64,000 nucleotides of DNA, from positions 8,632-72,631 of the forward strand of contig DATJPD010000036.1 of assembly GCA_035506575.1 (NCBI GenBank). Direction: 5' to 3'. This document shows positions 8,651 through 16,592 of this stretch, piece by piece. The DNA comes from DATJPD01 sp035506575. GTDB taxonomy: Bacteria > Pseudomonadota > Alphaproteobacteria > CACIAM-22H2. The translations under genes were made by a program, and so were the position numbers. The notes beneath the pieces are model-generated. The model had not been told where the DNA came from, searched no databases, and saw nothing but the letters and a program-made list of their open reading frames with translations. The first letter of the stretch is position 1, and each line of letters opens with the position of its first letter.

Positions 8651-8928
8651 TCGGTGTGCATCCGCTTCCATGCGAGCGTGCAGCCCGCGGCAAGCCCCAG
8701 CGTGAGCAAGCCGAGCGTCCAAAAAATCCCTGACGCGAAGTGTCGGTCGAGCCAACGGCCGAGGAAGATTCCCGCCAACGTCGGTAGCACGACCGTCCAG
8801 CCGAGGGCGCCGATCATGGCCAGATTTTGGCCGATGGAGCGTTCGCCTTCATGTGCGCGGCGTTCCAGGCGTTCGCGCCGTGTCCGCACGGCCTCGTGCA
8901 GGCGCTGCGGAGTGTCCGGCTGCGTCAT
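8647..8928 (-). CDS. atpQ: N-ATPase subunit AtpQ (AtpI-like)
   Basis: 93 residues: a charged N-terminal part ('RTRRERLERRAHEGERSIGQ') followed by two membrane helices ('LAMIGALGWTVVLPTLAGIF' and 'IFWTLGLLTLGLAAGCTLAW'), the pattern of AtpI-like F0 assembly proteins. It overlaps both neighbours by four bases (ATGA). It is one of the two genes that mark N-ATPase operons. Confidence 0.85.
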   Translation of the reverse strand: MTQPDTPQRLHEAVRTRRERLERRAHEGERSIGQNLAMIGALGWTVVLPTLAGIFLGRWLDRHFASGIFWTLGLLTLGLAAGCTLAWKRMHTE

Positions 8929-9377
8929 TGCTCGAGGCCCTCGGACCGCAGAGCGCTGGCGACGGCCGCCGGTGGCATAACGCGGTCGGGCCGGATGTAG
9001 TGAAGAATGCGCCGGATGGCCGCGAGGTAGAGGCGCTGCGCGTCGGTCCGCGCCGCGGCTTCTTCGGCCACGCCCCGGCGAAAGCGGCTGATGACATCCG
9101 CTTCGAGCTGGCGCAGATCTTCGCCGGGTACGGCCTCGGGTGTCGCAATGGCGATCGTATCTCCGCCGTGGACTCGCAGCATCCCGCCCCGCACCGCGAC
9201 GTGATGTTCGGCGCCTCGTCCATCACGCCAGCTCACGACCGACAGGGAGAGCGCGGACAGAAAATCGGCATGACCGGGCAGGATGCCGAAGGCGCCGGTT
9301 GCGTCCTCGGCCCGCAGGTGAGCCACGTCGTCGATGTCGACGGCGATGGCGAGCGGCGTGGTGACGGTGAGCTTCAT
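8925..9377 (-). CDS. atpC: N-ATPase epsilon subunit
   Basis: 150 residues. The N-terminal beta-barrel ('LTVTTPLAIAVDIDDVAHLRAED', 'FGILPGHADFLSAL') is clear; the C-terminal part is helical ('RFRRGVAEEAAARTDAQRLY'). Epsilon links gamma to the c ring and in F-type enzymes can block ATP hydrolysis. The start at 9377 makes an ATGA overlap with the atpD stop. The C-terminal arm is longer than in many N-type homologues. Confidence 0.9.
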   Translation of the reverse strand: MKLTVTTPLAIAVDIDDVAHLRAEDATGAFGILPGHADFLSALSLSVVSWRDGRGAEHHVAVRGGMLRVHGGDTIAIATPEAVPGEDLRQLEADVISRFRRGVAEEAAARTDAQRLYLAAIRRILHYIRPDRVMPPAAVASALRSEGLEQ

Positions 9378-10810
9378 GGCGCGGCCTTGCTCCGTTGCTC
9401 GCGCTCGCGCGCTTCGGCGAGATCGCCGATCATGTAGAGCGAGCCTTCCGCCCAATCATCCGTCTCGCCGGCGAGGATGGCCTGGCAGCCCGCGAGGGTC
9501 GCCGCCAGGTCCACCGAGCGGCCCGCCTTGCCCGTGAAGGCCTCGGTCACCATGAACGGCTGCGTGAGAAAGCGCATCAGGCGCCGGGCGCGCTTGACCG
9601 CTGTGCGGTCGGCGGCGCTTAGTTCCTCGATCCCCAGGAGCGCAATGATTTCCTGGAGCTCCCGGTAATGGGCGATCGCCTTACGGACCTCCTGGGCGAT
9701 CCGATAGTGAGCATCGCCTACCCGGCGCGGGTCCAGCAGGCTCGAGGTGGAGGCCAGCGGATCCACGGACGGGTACATGCCTTCGCTCGCCATCGCGCGC
9801 GACAGCACGATCGACGAGTCGAGATGGCTGAAAATCTCGGCCACGGCCGGATCGGTGAAATCGTCGGCCGGGACGTACACGGCCTGGATCGAGGTGATAG
9901 CAGCACCACCTGACGCGCCGATGCGTTCCTCGAGCTCGGCGACCTCATTGGCCAAGGTCGGCTGGTACCCGACGCGCGACGGCAGCCGGCCCAGGAGGCC
10001 CGAGACCTCGCTTCCGGCCTGCACCAGCCGGTAAACGTTGTCGATCAGGAGCAGGACGTTCTCGTGCGCACTGTCGCGAAAATATTCAGCGATGGTCAGC
10101 GCAGTCAGGCCAGCACGCCAGCGTGCCCCCGGCGGCTCGTTCATTTGCCCGAACACGAGGGCGGTCTGCTTGATCACACCCGAGTTCTGCAACTCCAGCA
10201 GGAGCTCGTGGCCCTCACGCGAGCGCTCGCCAATTCCAGCGAAGACCGATGTTCCGGAATGCGCCTCGACCGTGGTCCGGATCAACTCCATGATCAGGAC
10301 CGTCTTTCCCACCCCGGCACCGCCGAACATCGCGGCCTTTCCGCCCTTCACGAGCGGCGCAAGGAGGTCGATCACTTTGATGCCGGTTCGGAAGATCTCG
10401 AGGCTGCCACCCTGGCTGCGGAGCTGCGGCGCCGGTGCGTGGATCGGCTGACGAGGGATGTCGTCCGGAAACGGGGGCAAACGATCGGCAGGTTCTCCGG
10501 TCGCCGTCAAAAGGCGCCCAAGCACCGCCTCGCCGACAGGCACTCGGATCGGAGTTGCCATGGAATGTGCCGCAGCACCACGCCGCAATCCCGCCGTGTT
10601 GTCGAGAGCAACCGCCCGTACGGTGGTCGGATCGACGTGCTGCTGGACTTCCGCGACGAGCGTGCGGCTGCTGTCCAGATCGATAGTGACCGCGTTATCG
10701 ATCGCAGGGAGTTCACCGGGCGCAAAGCGTATGTCGACGACCGAGCCGCGGACGGCCGTGACTCGCCCGAGAAACGCTCCCCGATCACGCTGTCCTGTTC
10801 CGGCGTCCAT
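9374..10810 (-). CDS. atpD: N-ATPase beta subunit (catalytic)
   Basis: 478 residues. The Walker A motif GGAGVGKT (163-170), 'AGIGERSREGHELL' with the conserved Glu/Arg, and the C-terminal helical domain are intact, so it should be catalytically active. It is the first gene of the operon, unlike ordinary F-type operons where alpha comes first. I chose the ATG at 10810 (residues 'MDAGTGQRDRGAFLGRV') because an upstream extension to 10870 is arginine-rich and unlike the family; AAGG lies just upstream. The FNR/FixK-like box at 10870-10883 stands 60 bases before it. Confidence 0.95.
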   Translation of the reverse strand: MDAGTGQRDRGAFLGRVTAVRGSVVDIRFAPGELPAIDNAVTIDLDSSRTLVAEVQQHVDPTTVRAVALDNTAGLRRGAAAHSMATPIRVPVGEAVLGRLLTATGEPADRLPPFPDDIPRQPIHAPAPQLRSQGGSLEIFRTGIKVIDLLAPLVKGGKAAMFGGAGVGKTVLIMELIRTTVEAHSGTSVFAGIGERSREGHELLLELQNSGVIKQTALVFGQMNEPPGARWRAGLTALTIAEYFRDSAHENVLLLIDNVYRLVQAGSEVSGLLGRLPSRVGYQPTLANEVAELEERIGASGGAAITSIQAVYVPADDFTDPAVAEIFSHLDSSIVLSRAMASEGMYPSVDPLASTSSLLDPRRVGDAHYRIAQEVRKAIAHYRELQEIIALLGIEELSAADRTAVKRARRLMRFLTQPFMVTEAFTGKAGRSVDLAATLAGCQAILAGETDDWAEGSLYMIGDLAEAREREQRSKAAP

Positions 10811-11155
10811 GGCGGGCCTTGCGGCAAAATGGCAAGCGAGACCAATAGCAGGGCGGCCCTGGCGAACCATTGATCTAGCTCAAACCAATCGCTTCCGCGA
10901 CAGCCCTGCCCCAAAGGTCCTACGCCGTTTGGCGGGGCCGCGTGCCGCAATTCGGCCTAACGCCTACCCGGACAGCCGCGCAGACGTAGCCCTTGAAGTG
11001 CTATTGGACGGGCTCGACTACATCTGGAGTGAACTCGATGATGGGGCGATGACCAGCCGGCATCGTAAAATGTAACGCGCGAAAGGGCGGCGGCCGGGGG
11101 TTAAGACTGTTGCCACACGGCAGCCGGTGCGAGCACGTCTTACTATAAAGGTTGC
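10811..11155. other. Divergent intergenic region, N-ATPase operon / diiron protein
   Basis: 345 bases separate atpD from the rightward diiron gene. Besides the FNR-like box I see no conserved gene. A short AT-rich stretch (TACTATAAAGG, 11141-11151) stands directly before the rightward start codon; its AAAGG can serve as ribosome binding site. Confidence 0.5.
10842..10883 (-). promoter_or_regulatory. FNR/FixK-type box and candidate promoter of the N-ATPase operon
   Basis: TTGATCTAGCTCAA (10870-10883) matches the FNR/FixK/Anr consensus TTGAT-N4-ATCAA with one mismatch. Placed at -41.5 of leftward transcription it predicts a start near 10835, and a -10-like TATTGG (reverse strand, 10847-10842) lies at the right distance, leaving a leader of about 25 bases. 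This geometry fits class II activation under low oxygen. The match is by eye only. Confidence 0.5.
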
Positions 11156-12043
11156 ATGGAACACGCGACGATTCCCGATCTCGACCACGCGGTCCGCCAC
11201 TGGCGCGCTGACGAGCCGGACTCGGCGCCGCTCGGCAGCGAAGCGCACAAGGTGCTGTTCTGCCGCATGCTGCTCGAGACGCACAACCCGTATAAGCCCG
11301 CAGTTATCGAGTGGCCGAAGCTCGGCCCGGCCGAGCGCGACCGTCTCGTGGGCTTACCGATCTGGGACATTGCCGTGCGCACCGAGGGCTACGCGCGGCT
11401 CAACGTGCTCACCTACGGCGACACCGTAAACGATGTCCTGCTCAAGCAGGCGATTGCCATGAACGGCTTTGAAGAAGGGCGCCACAAGGAGGTGTTGGCG
11501 AACATGGTGCAGGCCTACGGTATCAAGCTGGCGCCCGAGCCGCCTTACCCGGTTCCACGCGATCCCGAATGGGCATTCATGGTCACCGGCTTCAGCGAGT
11601 GCATTGACAGCTTCTTCGCCTTTGGCCTGTTCGAGCTTGCCAAGCGCTCGGGCTTCTTCCCGGCGAAGCTCGTCGATACGTTCGAGCCGGTGATGCAGGA
11701 GGAAGGCCGCCACATTCTCTTCTTCGTTAACTGGATCACCTGGCATCGCCGCAACATGGAATGGTGGCGCCAGCCCTGGTTCGTCGCCAAGATCATCGCG
11801 GTGTGGGTCTTTCTCGTTTGGGAGCGCATCGGCATTGCGCGCTCGGTGGGTGACGCACCGGCACCTGACAACAACTTCACTATGACTGGCAGCCAGTCGG
11901 TCGGGGTCGACATCAAGCCGGCGGCGCTGATGGATATCTGCCTTGCCGAGAACGACCGCCGCCTCGGCGGATACGATGCGCGGCTACGCCGTCCGCGCCT
12001 CGTGCCGACGATGGTGCGCTTCGTGCGCCGCTTCCTGCGCTAA
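11156..12043 (+). CDS. Ferritin-like diiron protein (probable oxygenase or oxidase)
   Basis: 295 residues. Two ExxH motifs in the same context, E107-G-R-H110 and E183-G-R-H186, plus lone glutamates E77 ('RTEGYA') and E148 ('FSECID'), give the six carboxylate/histidine ligands of a four-helix-bundle diiron site. A hydrophobic stretch near 208-224 ('FVAKIIAVWVFLVW') may anchor or line a substrate tunnel. Ferritin-like oxygenases of this kind act on amino acids, aldehydes or lipids; the substrate here is unknown. A methyltransferase gene follows on the same strand 500 bases away, and the N-ATPase operon diverges upstream. Confidence 0.7.
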   Translation: MEHATIPDLDHAVRHWRADEPDSAPLGSEAHKVLFCRMLLETHNPYKPAVIEWPKLGPAERDRLVGLPIWDIAVRTEGYARLNVLTYGDTVNDVLLKQAIAMNGFEEGRHKEVLANMVQAYGIKLAPEPPYPVPRDPEWAFMVTGFSECIDSFFAFGLFELAKRSGFFPAKLVDTFEPVMQEEGRHILFFVNWITWHRRNMEWWRQPWFVAKIIAVWVFLVWERIGIARSVGDAPAPDNNFTMTGSQSVGVDIKPAALMDICLAENDRRLGGYDARLRRPRLVPTMVRFVRRFLR

Positions 12044-12544
12044 GAAGGAAGCTCGTAGCCGCGATTGCGAAAGCGAGGCTGTGGACGGTGTGCGTTATCG
12101 GGCACATCTGCGCCAATTCCTTTGTCGGCCCGTTTGTCAGTTTTTCGTATTCCAAAAGCAGTCATCTTGCGATGTTCTCAAACCACGGGGCAGTGAGGAC
12201 TCGCCCCCAGCCCGGCCGACGTGGCTCTGATTGACGACACGATCGCGCGCCCCTCGTTGCTCGTGTGCTCCTTACGTGCCGGGCCTTTGGTCGGATGTCG
12301 CCACGACTCTTCGGTTGATGTCGCTGACCCTCGACTTATATAAAAGTCCGTCGAAGCCCTTCCCGATCAGGGTCGGAGCTTCGAGTTCTCCGGCTGTCGA
12401 TCCGAACAAAGTTGGTCGGTTTGGCGCGGCCGGTTTCTGATGCGTCCTGCCGGGCGCACAGTCACCTATACGCTCCGGCGAATCCCGAACGTCGCACGGC
12501 GCGGATCCCCCGCGCACCGGAGCATGAACGATGAGGAGGGGCAT
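12044..12544. other. Intergenic region with a candidate promoter
   Basis: 501 bases without a convincing gene. TTGATG (12315-12320) and TATATA/TATAAA (12337-12344), spaced 16-18 bases, form a plausible sigma-70 type promoter for the methyltransferase, which would give a leader of about 190 bases. Nothing else stands out. Confidence 0.4.
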
Positions 12545-13492
12545 ATGGAGGCGTCTGCTGATTTCGAGAAGCTCAACGAGACGAAGGCGAATTTCGACGC
12601 CATCTACACCGAGCCTGATCCGCGCGCCTATTTTCGCGTACTTGGCGGCCTCGACTACACGATCCCTGAGCTCGCGGCACCTGTGTTCAGGCAGTTGGTG
12701 ACGGCGCGTCAGGCGCAGCAGGATCGTCCCGTCACGGTGCTCGATCTCGGCTGCTCCTACGGCATCAACGCGGCACTGCTGCGCTTCTCCCTGAGCCTCG
12801 ACATGCTGCGGCGCCGCTATATGCATCCCGACATCCAGGCGTTGTCGGCGGGCTCGATGCGAGCGTACGATGCCGCCTACTTCGCGAGCTGGCCAGCGCG
12901 GTACGGACTCTCGATCGTTGGTCTCGACGCATCGGCGAGCGCTGTCCAATATGCCCAACAGGTCGGCATCCTCAACGCAGGCCTGGTCGAGGATCTCGAA
13001 CGGGACCAGCCGTCCGAACGCGCGCGGTCGTTCCTGGCTGACGTCGATCTGGTGATCTCGACCGGGTGCGTCGGGTACGTTACGCAGAAGACATTCGCGA
13101 AGATCCTTGCGTGCAACCAGAACTCCACCCCGCCGTGGATCGCATCCTTCGTCCTGCGGATGTTTCCGTATGATGGAATCACCAAGGCGATAAAATCCTT
13201 CGGCCTGGAGACGGAGAAGTTCGCGGGCGCCACGTTCGTTCAACGGCGCTTCCATAGCGCGGAGGAATACGACCTCACCCTGTCGAGCCTGGAGAGCCTC
13301 GGCATCGACCCCGCGGGCCGGGAGGCGGAGGGCCTTCTGCACGCCGAACTGTTCGTGTCGCGGCCGGCGGCCCGGATCCGGGAGAAGCCCCTCGGCGGTC
13401 TGATATCGATCGTAAGCGGCCAGAACCGGCGCTACGGCCGGCGATTCTACCGGGTGCGCGGCAAAGGCCGACGCGAACTCCTCGTGAATTAA
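12545..13492 (+). CDS. SAM-dependent methyltransferase (class I)
   Basis: 315 residues. Motif I 'VTVLDLGCSYGIN' (about 63-75), which binds S-adenosylmethionine, is followed by 'LSIVGLDASASAVQYAQQVG' (acidic loop of strand 2) and 'DVDLVISTGCVGYVT' (motif near the active site). The C-terminal about 100 residues are specific to this protein and end in a basic tail. I chose the ATG at 12545 because GAGGAGG stands six bases upstream; longer in-frame versions lack a binding site. Substrate unknown. The stop codon overlaps the end of the 51-residue membrane protein on the other strand. Confidence 0.75.
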   Translation: MEASADFEKLNETKANFDAIYTEPDPRAYFRVLGGLDYTIPELAAPVFRQLVTARQAQQDRPVTVLDLGCSYGINAALLRFSLSLDMLRRRYMHPDIQALSAGSMRAYDAAYFASWPARYGLSIVGLDASASAVQYAQQVGILNAGLVEDLERDQPSERARSFLADVDLVISTGCVGYVTQKTFAKILACNQNSTPPWIASFVLRMFPYDGITKAIKSFGLETEKFAGATFVQRRFHSAEEYDLTLSSLESLGIDPAGREAEGLLHAELFVSRPAARIREKPLGGLISIVSGQNRRYGRRFYRVRGKGRRELLVN

Positions 13493-13644
13493 CGTCCCCA
13501 AATCCGGAAGATCACGGCGAAGTAGAGAACCCCCAGCGCTGTTGCGATCAAAAGCAGCATCACCTGGCTGATTGCCAATGTCCACAACCAGACATTGACG
13601 GAAAAATACACGGCGAAGACGAACAGGATGAGCAAATCTGACAT
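13489..13644 (-). CDS. Small membrane protein of 51 residues
   Basis: The reading frame begins with ATG at 13644, preceded by AGGA at suitable distance, and ends in TAA at 13489. It codes for an almost wholly hydrophobic peptide with two membrane segments ('LLILFVFAVYFSVNVWLW' and 'LLLIATALGVLYFAVIF') and the basic end 'RIWGR'. No charged residue interrupts the segments, which is hard to get by chance. The stop overlaps the converging methyltransferase stop by four bases. A 10-base inverted repeat brackets the gene. I do not recognise the family. Confidence 0.6.
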   Translation of the reverse strand: MSDLLILFVFAVYFSVNVWLWTLAISQVMLLLIATALGVLYFAVIFRIWGR

Positions 13645-13662
13645 TTGAATCCTGGGGACGTT
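13491..13662. repeat. 10-base inverted repeat bracketing the small membrane gene
   Basis: AACGTCCCCA (13491-13500) and TGGGGACGTT (13653-13662) are exact reverse complements placed at the two ends of the 51-codon gene, 152 bases apart. It may be chance, or a long-range RNA pairing that closes the gene in a stem. Confidence 0.35.
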
Positions 13663-13793
13663 CCGGCTGTTCGACCATCAACGCGGAGGGGGACGGGCTG
13701 GCGATTTAACGTCGAAGTCGAATCGCGCCAGTGGCCGAGCCGGAATGATGGCGTCCTGCGGACAAGCAGCGTCGATCCTGACGCGCCTCGGTC

Positions 13794-15593
13794 CTACAGG
13801 CACAGCGGCTCGTTGGCGAGCTGATAGGACCAGCCGCCATTGCGGTCCGCGGGTGCGGGCGGGTAGGGCCAGACGTCGAGTGGTTCCCACCGGCCGTCCG
13901 ACCAGCGCAGTAGCGCCGCCGAGTGCGGCGGCAGCGGCGCCCATGAATTGGTGCAGGAGAGGAACGCGAGGCGGTAACCCTCCGCCGCCGCCTTGGCCAG
14001 ATCCGCGGGGTCGTTCGGATCGGTCGCGCGAAGGTCGAGATCGGGCCGGCGCGGCCGGTCGTAGCGTAGGAACGCGCTCAGCGCGCGGCGGATCGAGCTG
14101 TTGTCACCGGGCAGGATGACGGCGATCCGGGCGCCGTCATCGACGGCGCCGGCCAGATGCCGCGCGGCCGCCTGCAGCCACGGTTGCGGCATGGTGCGGT
14201 CGAACCGCAACGGGTGCGGCCAGGCGAGCGGGCCGATCATCAGCACCGCGAGGAGTACGGTGCCCGCGATGTTCAGGCAGCGCTCGCTTCCCAGCCAGTC
14301 GCGCGCCGTCAGCGCCAGGGCCAGGGTGATCAGCAGCGAGAGCTGCGTGTTGTAGCGGAAATAGGAGTGCTCGCCGTCGAACCAGCCGAGATAGACGGCC
14401 ACGAGGAAGCCCGTGTAGAGCACGAACACCGCGAGTGCGATGCGCGAGACCTCGCGCGCCGGTGCCGCGAGGCGGCCGCTATGGACCGCCAGACCCACCA
14501 TCGCGATCACGCTCGCCGCGTAGTAGCCCTTTTGCAGCAGCACCTCGCCCATGTCGGCCAGGATCTGTGGCAGCATCGCCCACGGCCAGTCGGCGATCGA
14601 TCGCGGCGCCAGCTGGCCTTGCGGGAATTCCGCATGCACATAGGCGGCCCAGGCCACGTAGAGGCACGCGGCCGGCAGTGCTGCGACCGCCACGCAGCGC
14701 ACCGCGGCGCGCCAGCCGATGCGGTCGTCGAGTGCGGCGACGAGGAACAGCCCGCCCCCGGTTGAGAGGAAGAGGCCGACCGCCTGCTGCTTCGCGTTCA
14801 CCATGGCGCACAGGACGGCCGCGAGCGGCAGGAGCGCTGACGGCCAGCGCTCGCCGGCCGCAAGCCGGCCCATCGTGGCGGCACCCAGCCAGCCCGCGAA
14901 CAGCAACGTGATCGCGAGCGGCGACTCCCCATATCCCGAGAACGACACGCGCGGCGCGAAGCCCGGATCGATGATCGTCGCGAGTGCCAGGCCAAGGGCG
15001 GTGAGGCGCCAGCCGGGACGCTTGTTGCCGGCCAGCGCACGCGCGACCAGCAGCCCGGCCATCACGTGCAGCAGGAGGGTGAACAGCGAGGGCGTGTTCG
15101 CCGCGAACCCGCCGCCGAACAGCGAGCCGAGGAACGACACGAACTCGGTGTTGTAGGGGGCGACCGGCAGCTCGGAGAACGACGGCGCCCCGGCGAGGCC
15201 CGGAAACGCCGCGTGGTCGTAGAGATAGCCGGCGTTGGGCAGGATGACCGCGAGGAGATCGACCTGCGAGGGCGCAATATCCGCCATCACCCACAGGCAG
15301 GGGGCCGCGATCACCGCGATGCGCCTGAGCTCGGCGAGGTCCTCCCGCCACGCTGCACGGCCCACGAACAGTCCGGCCAGCGATAGGACCACGAACGCTG
15401 CGGCCGGCACGCGCAGGCTGACCCCCGTCGCGACGCCCCAGAGGGTGAGCAGCACGCACAAGGCGCCCCAGCCCGCCATGCACTGGATCGCGACTCCCCG
15501 GCGCCCGCGGCACACCACGCGCCCGGCCAGGGTCATCGCGGCAAACGCGAGGACCGTCTGATACAGACCGACGTAGCTCGCAAGGTCAGGCAT
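13794..15593 (-). CDS. Polytopic membrane protein, possible lipid-linked glycosyltransferase
   Basis: About 599 residues with roughly a dozen hydrophobic segments through residue ~450, then a soluble C-terminal domain of about 140 residues ('DDGARIAVILPGDNSSIRRALSAF'). The layout is that of GT-C glycosyltransferases or of O-antigen/exopolysaccharide membrane proteins, with an acidic pair in the first large loop ('APSQVD' region), but no signature is decisive. It starts 10 bases after the SDR gene ends, so the two are probably co-transcribed. Function remains inferred. Confidence 0.55.
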   Translation of the reverse strand: MPDLASYVGLYQTVLAFAAMTLAGRVVCRGRRGVAIQCMAGWGALCVLLTLWGVATGVSLRVPAAAFVVLSLAGLFVGRAAWREDLAELRRIAVIAAPCLWVMADIAPSQVDLLAVILPNAGYLYDHAAFPGLAGAPSFSELPVAPYNTEFVSFLGSLFGGGFAANTPSLFTLLLHVMAGLLVARALAGNKRPGWRLTALGLALATIIDPGFAPRVSFSGYGESPLAITLLFAGWLGAATMGRLAAGERWPSALLPLAAVLCAMVNAKQQAVGLFLSTGGGLFLVAALDDRIGWRAAVRCVAVAALPAACLYVAWAAYVHAEFPQGQLAPRSIADWPWAMLPQILADMGEVLLQKGYYAASVIAMVGLAVHSGRLAAPAREVSRIALAVFVLYTGFLVAVYLGWFDGEHSYFRYNTQLSLLITLALALTARDWLGSERCLNIAGTVLLAVLMIGPLAWPHPLRFDRTMPQPWLQAAARHLAGAVDDGARIAVILPGDNSSIRRALSAFLRYDRPRRPDLDLRATDPNDPADLAKAAAEGYRLAFLSCTNSWAPLPPHSAALLRWSDGRWEPLDVWPYPPAPADRNGGWSYQLANEPLCL

Positions 15594-15603
15594 CAACGCC
15601 GCG

Positions 15604-16350
15604 TCAACGTCCGCCCGAGATGTCGTAGAGTGCGCCGGTGATGTAGGAGGCCTCGTCGGAGAGCAGCCACAGCACGAGGTTGGCGATCTCCTCGGGCTCG
15701 CCCAGCCGCCCCAGCGGGATCGTGGCCTTGGCGCCTTGCAGCACCGCCTCCGGCCCGCCGGCCGCGTCGAGCATTTCGGTCTTGGTGAGGCCCGGGCGCA
15801 CCGCGTTGATCCGGATGCGGTGCGGGGCGAGCTCGCGGCCCAAGCCGACGGTCATGGTGTCGACCGCACCTTTGGTCGCGGCGTAGGCCACGAATTTCGG
15901 CAGGCCGCCCAGCTTCGCCGCCATCGAGCTCACGTTCACGATCGCTCCGCCCTTGCCGCCGAACTCCGGCGACATGCGGCGGATGGCCTCGCGGATGCAG
16001 ACGAACATGCCCGTGACGTTGGTGCGGAACATGTCGGTGACGACCTCGCCGGTGAGACCGGGGGCCGGTGTCGCGACCATGCTGCCGGCGTTGTTGACGA
16101 GAGCCGTGACGGGCCCGAGCGTCTTGTCGATGGTGCGGAACATCTCGACCACGTCGGACTCGGCGCCCACGTCCGCGCACACGGAAATCGCCCGCCCGCC
16201 GGCCTTCTCGATCTCGGCCGCGACCGCCGCGGCGCGCTCGGCACTGTGCGCGTAATTGACCGCCACGCTGTAGCCGCGCTGTCCGGCCAGCCGCGCGATC
16301 GACGCCCCCATGCCGCGCCCGCCGCCAGTCACGAGCAGAACGCCCGTCAT
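15604..16350 (-). CDS. Short-chain dehydrogenase/reductase (SDR)
   Basis: 248 residues, the classical SDR size. TGGGRGMG (8-15) binds the nicotinamide cofactor, NNAG (about 90-93) stabilises the fold, and the catalytic Ser, Tyr and Lys are in 'VNVSSMAAK' and 'YAATK'. R or N after strand 2 ('NYAHSAERA') suggests NADP(H). It resembles FabG-like and glucose-1-dehydrogenase-like proteins; the substrate cannot be predicted. Transcribed with the membrane protein downstream. Confidence 0.85.
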   Translation of the reverse strand: MTGVLLVTGGGRGMGASIARLAGQRGYSVAVNYAHSAERAAAVAAEIEKAGGRAISVCADVGAESDVVEMFRTIDKTLGPVTALVNNAGSMVATPAPGLTGEVVTDMFRTNVTGMFVCIREAIRRMSPEFGGKGGAIVNVSSMAAKLGGLPKFVAYAATKGAVDTMTVGLGRELAPHRIRINAVRPGLTKTEMLDAAGGPEAVLQGAKATIPLGRLGEPEEIANLVLWLLSDEASYITGALYDISGGR

Positions 16351-16592
16351 TCGGTCCTCCGTATCGGTCGTCGCCCGAGTTATAGCCCGGGCCCGGGCAA
16401 ATATCTAAAAGTCTCGGCTTCCGCTCGCACGAGAAGTTCGTTGAAGACGGACAACCAGTTGGTGTAAGCACGTGAGTGGGGGCCTCGCTCAACATAACGA
16501 CGAGGCGACCTCGCCCGGCGCGGGGGCGTCGGGATGATCGGGGAACTCACAGCGACGGCCCGGTGCTGTGAGCGAGCCGGGGGTCTGGGTAC

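Noticed and set aside
12273..12288. A single TACGTG half site before the methyltransferase
   Set aside because: No matching right arm; a lone hexamer is common.
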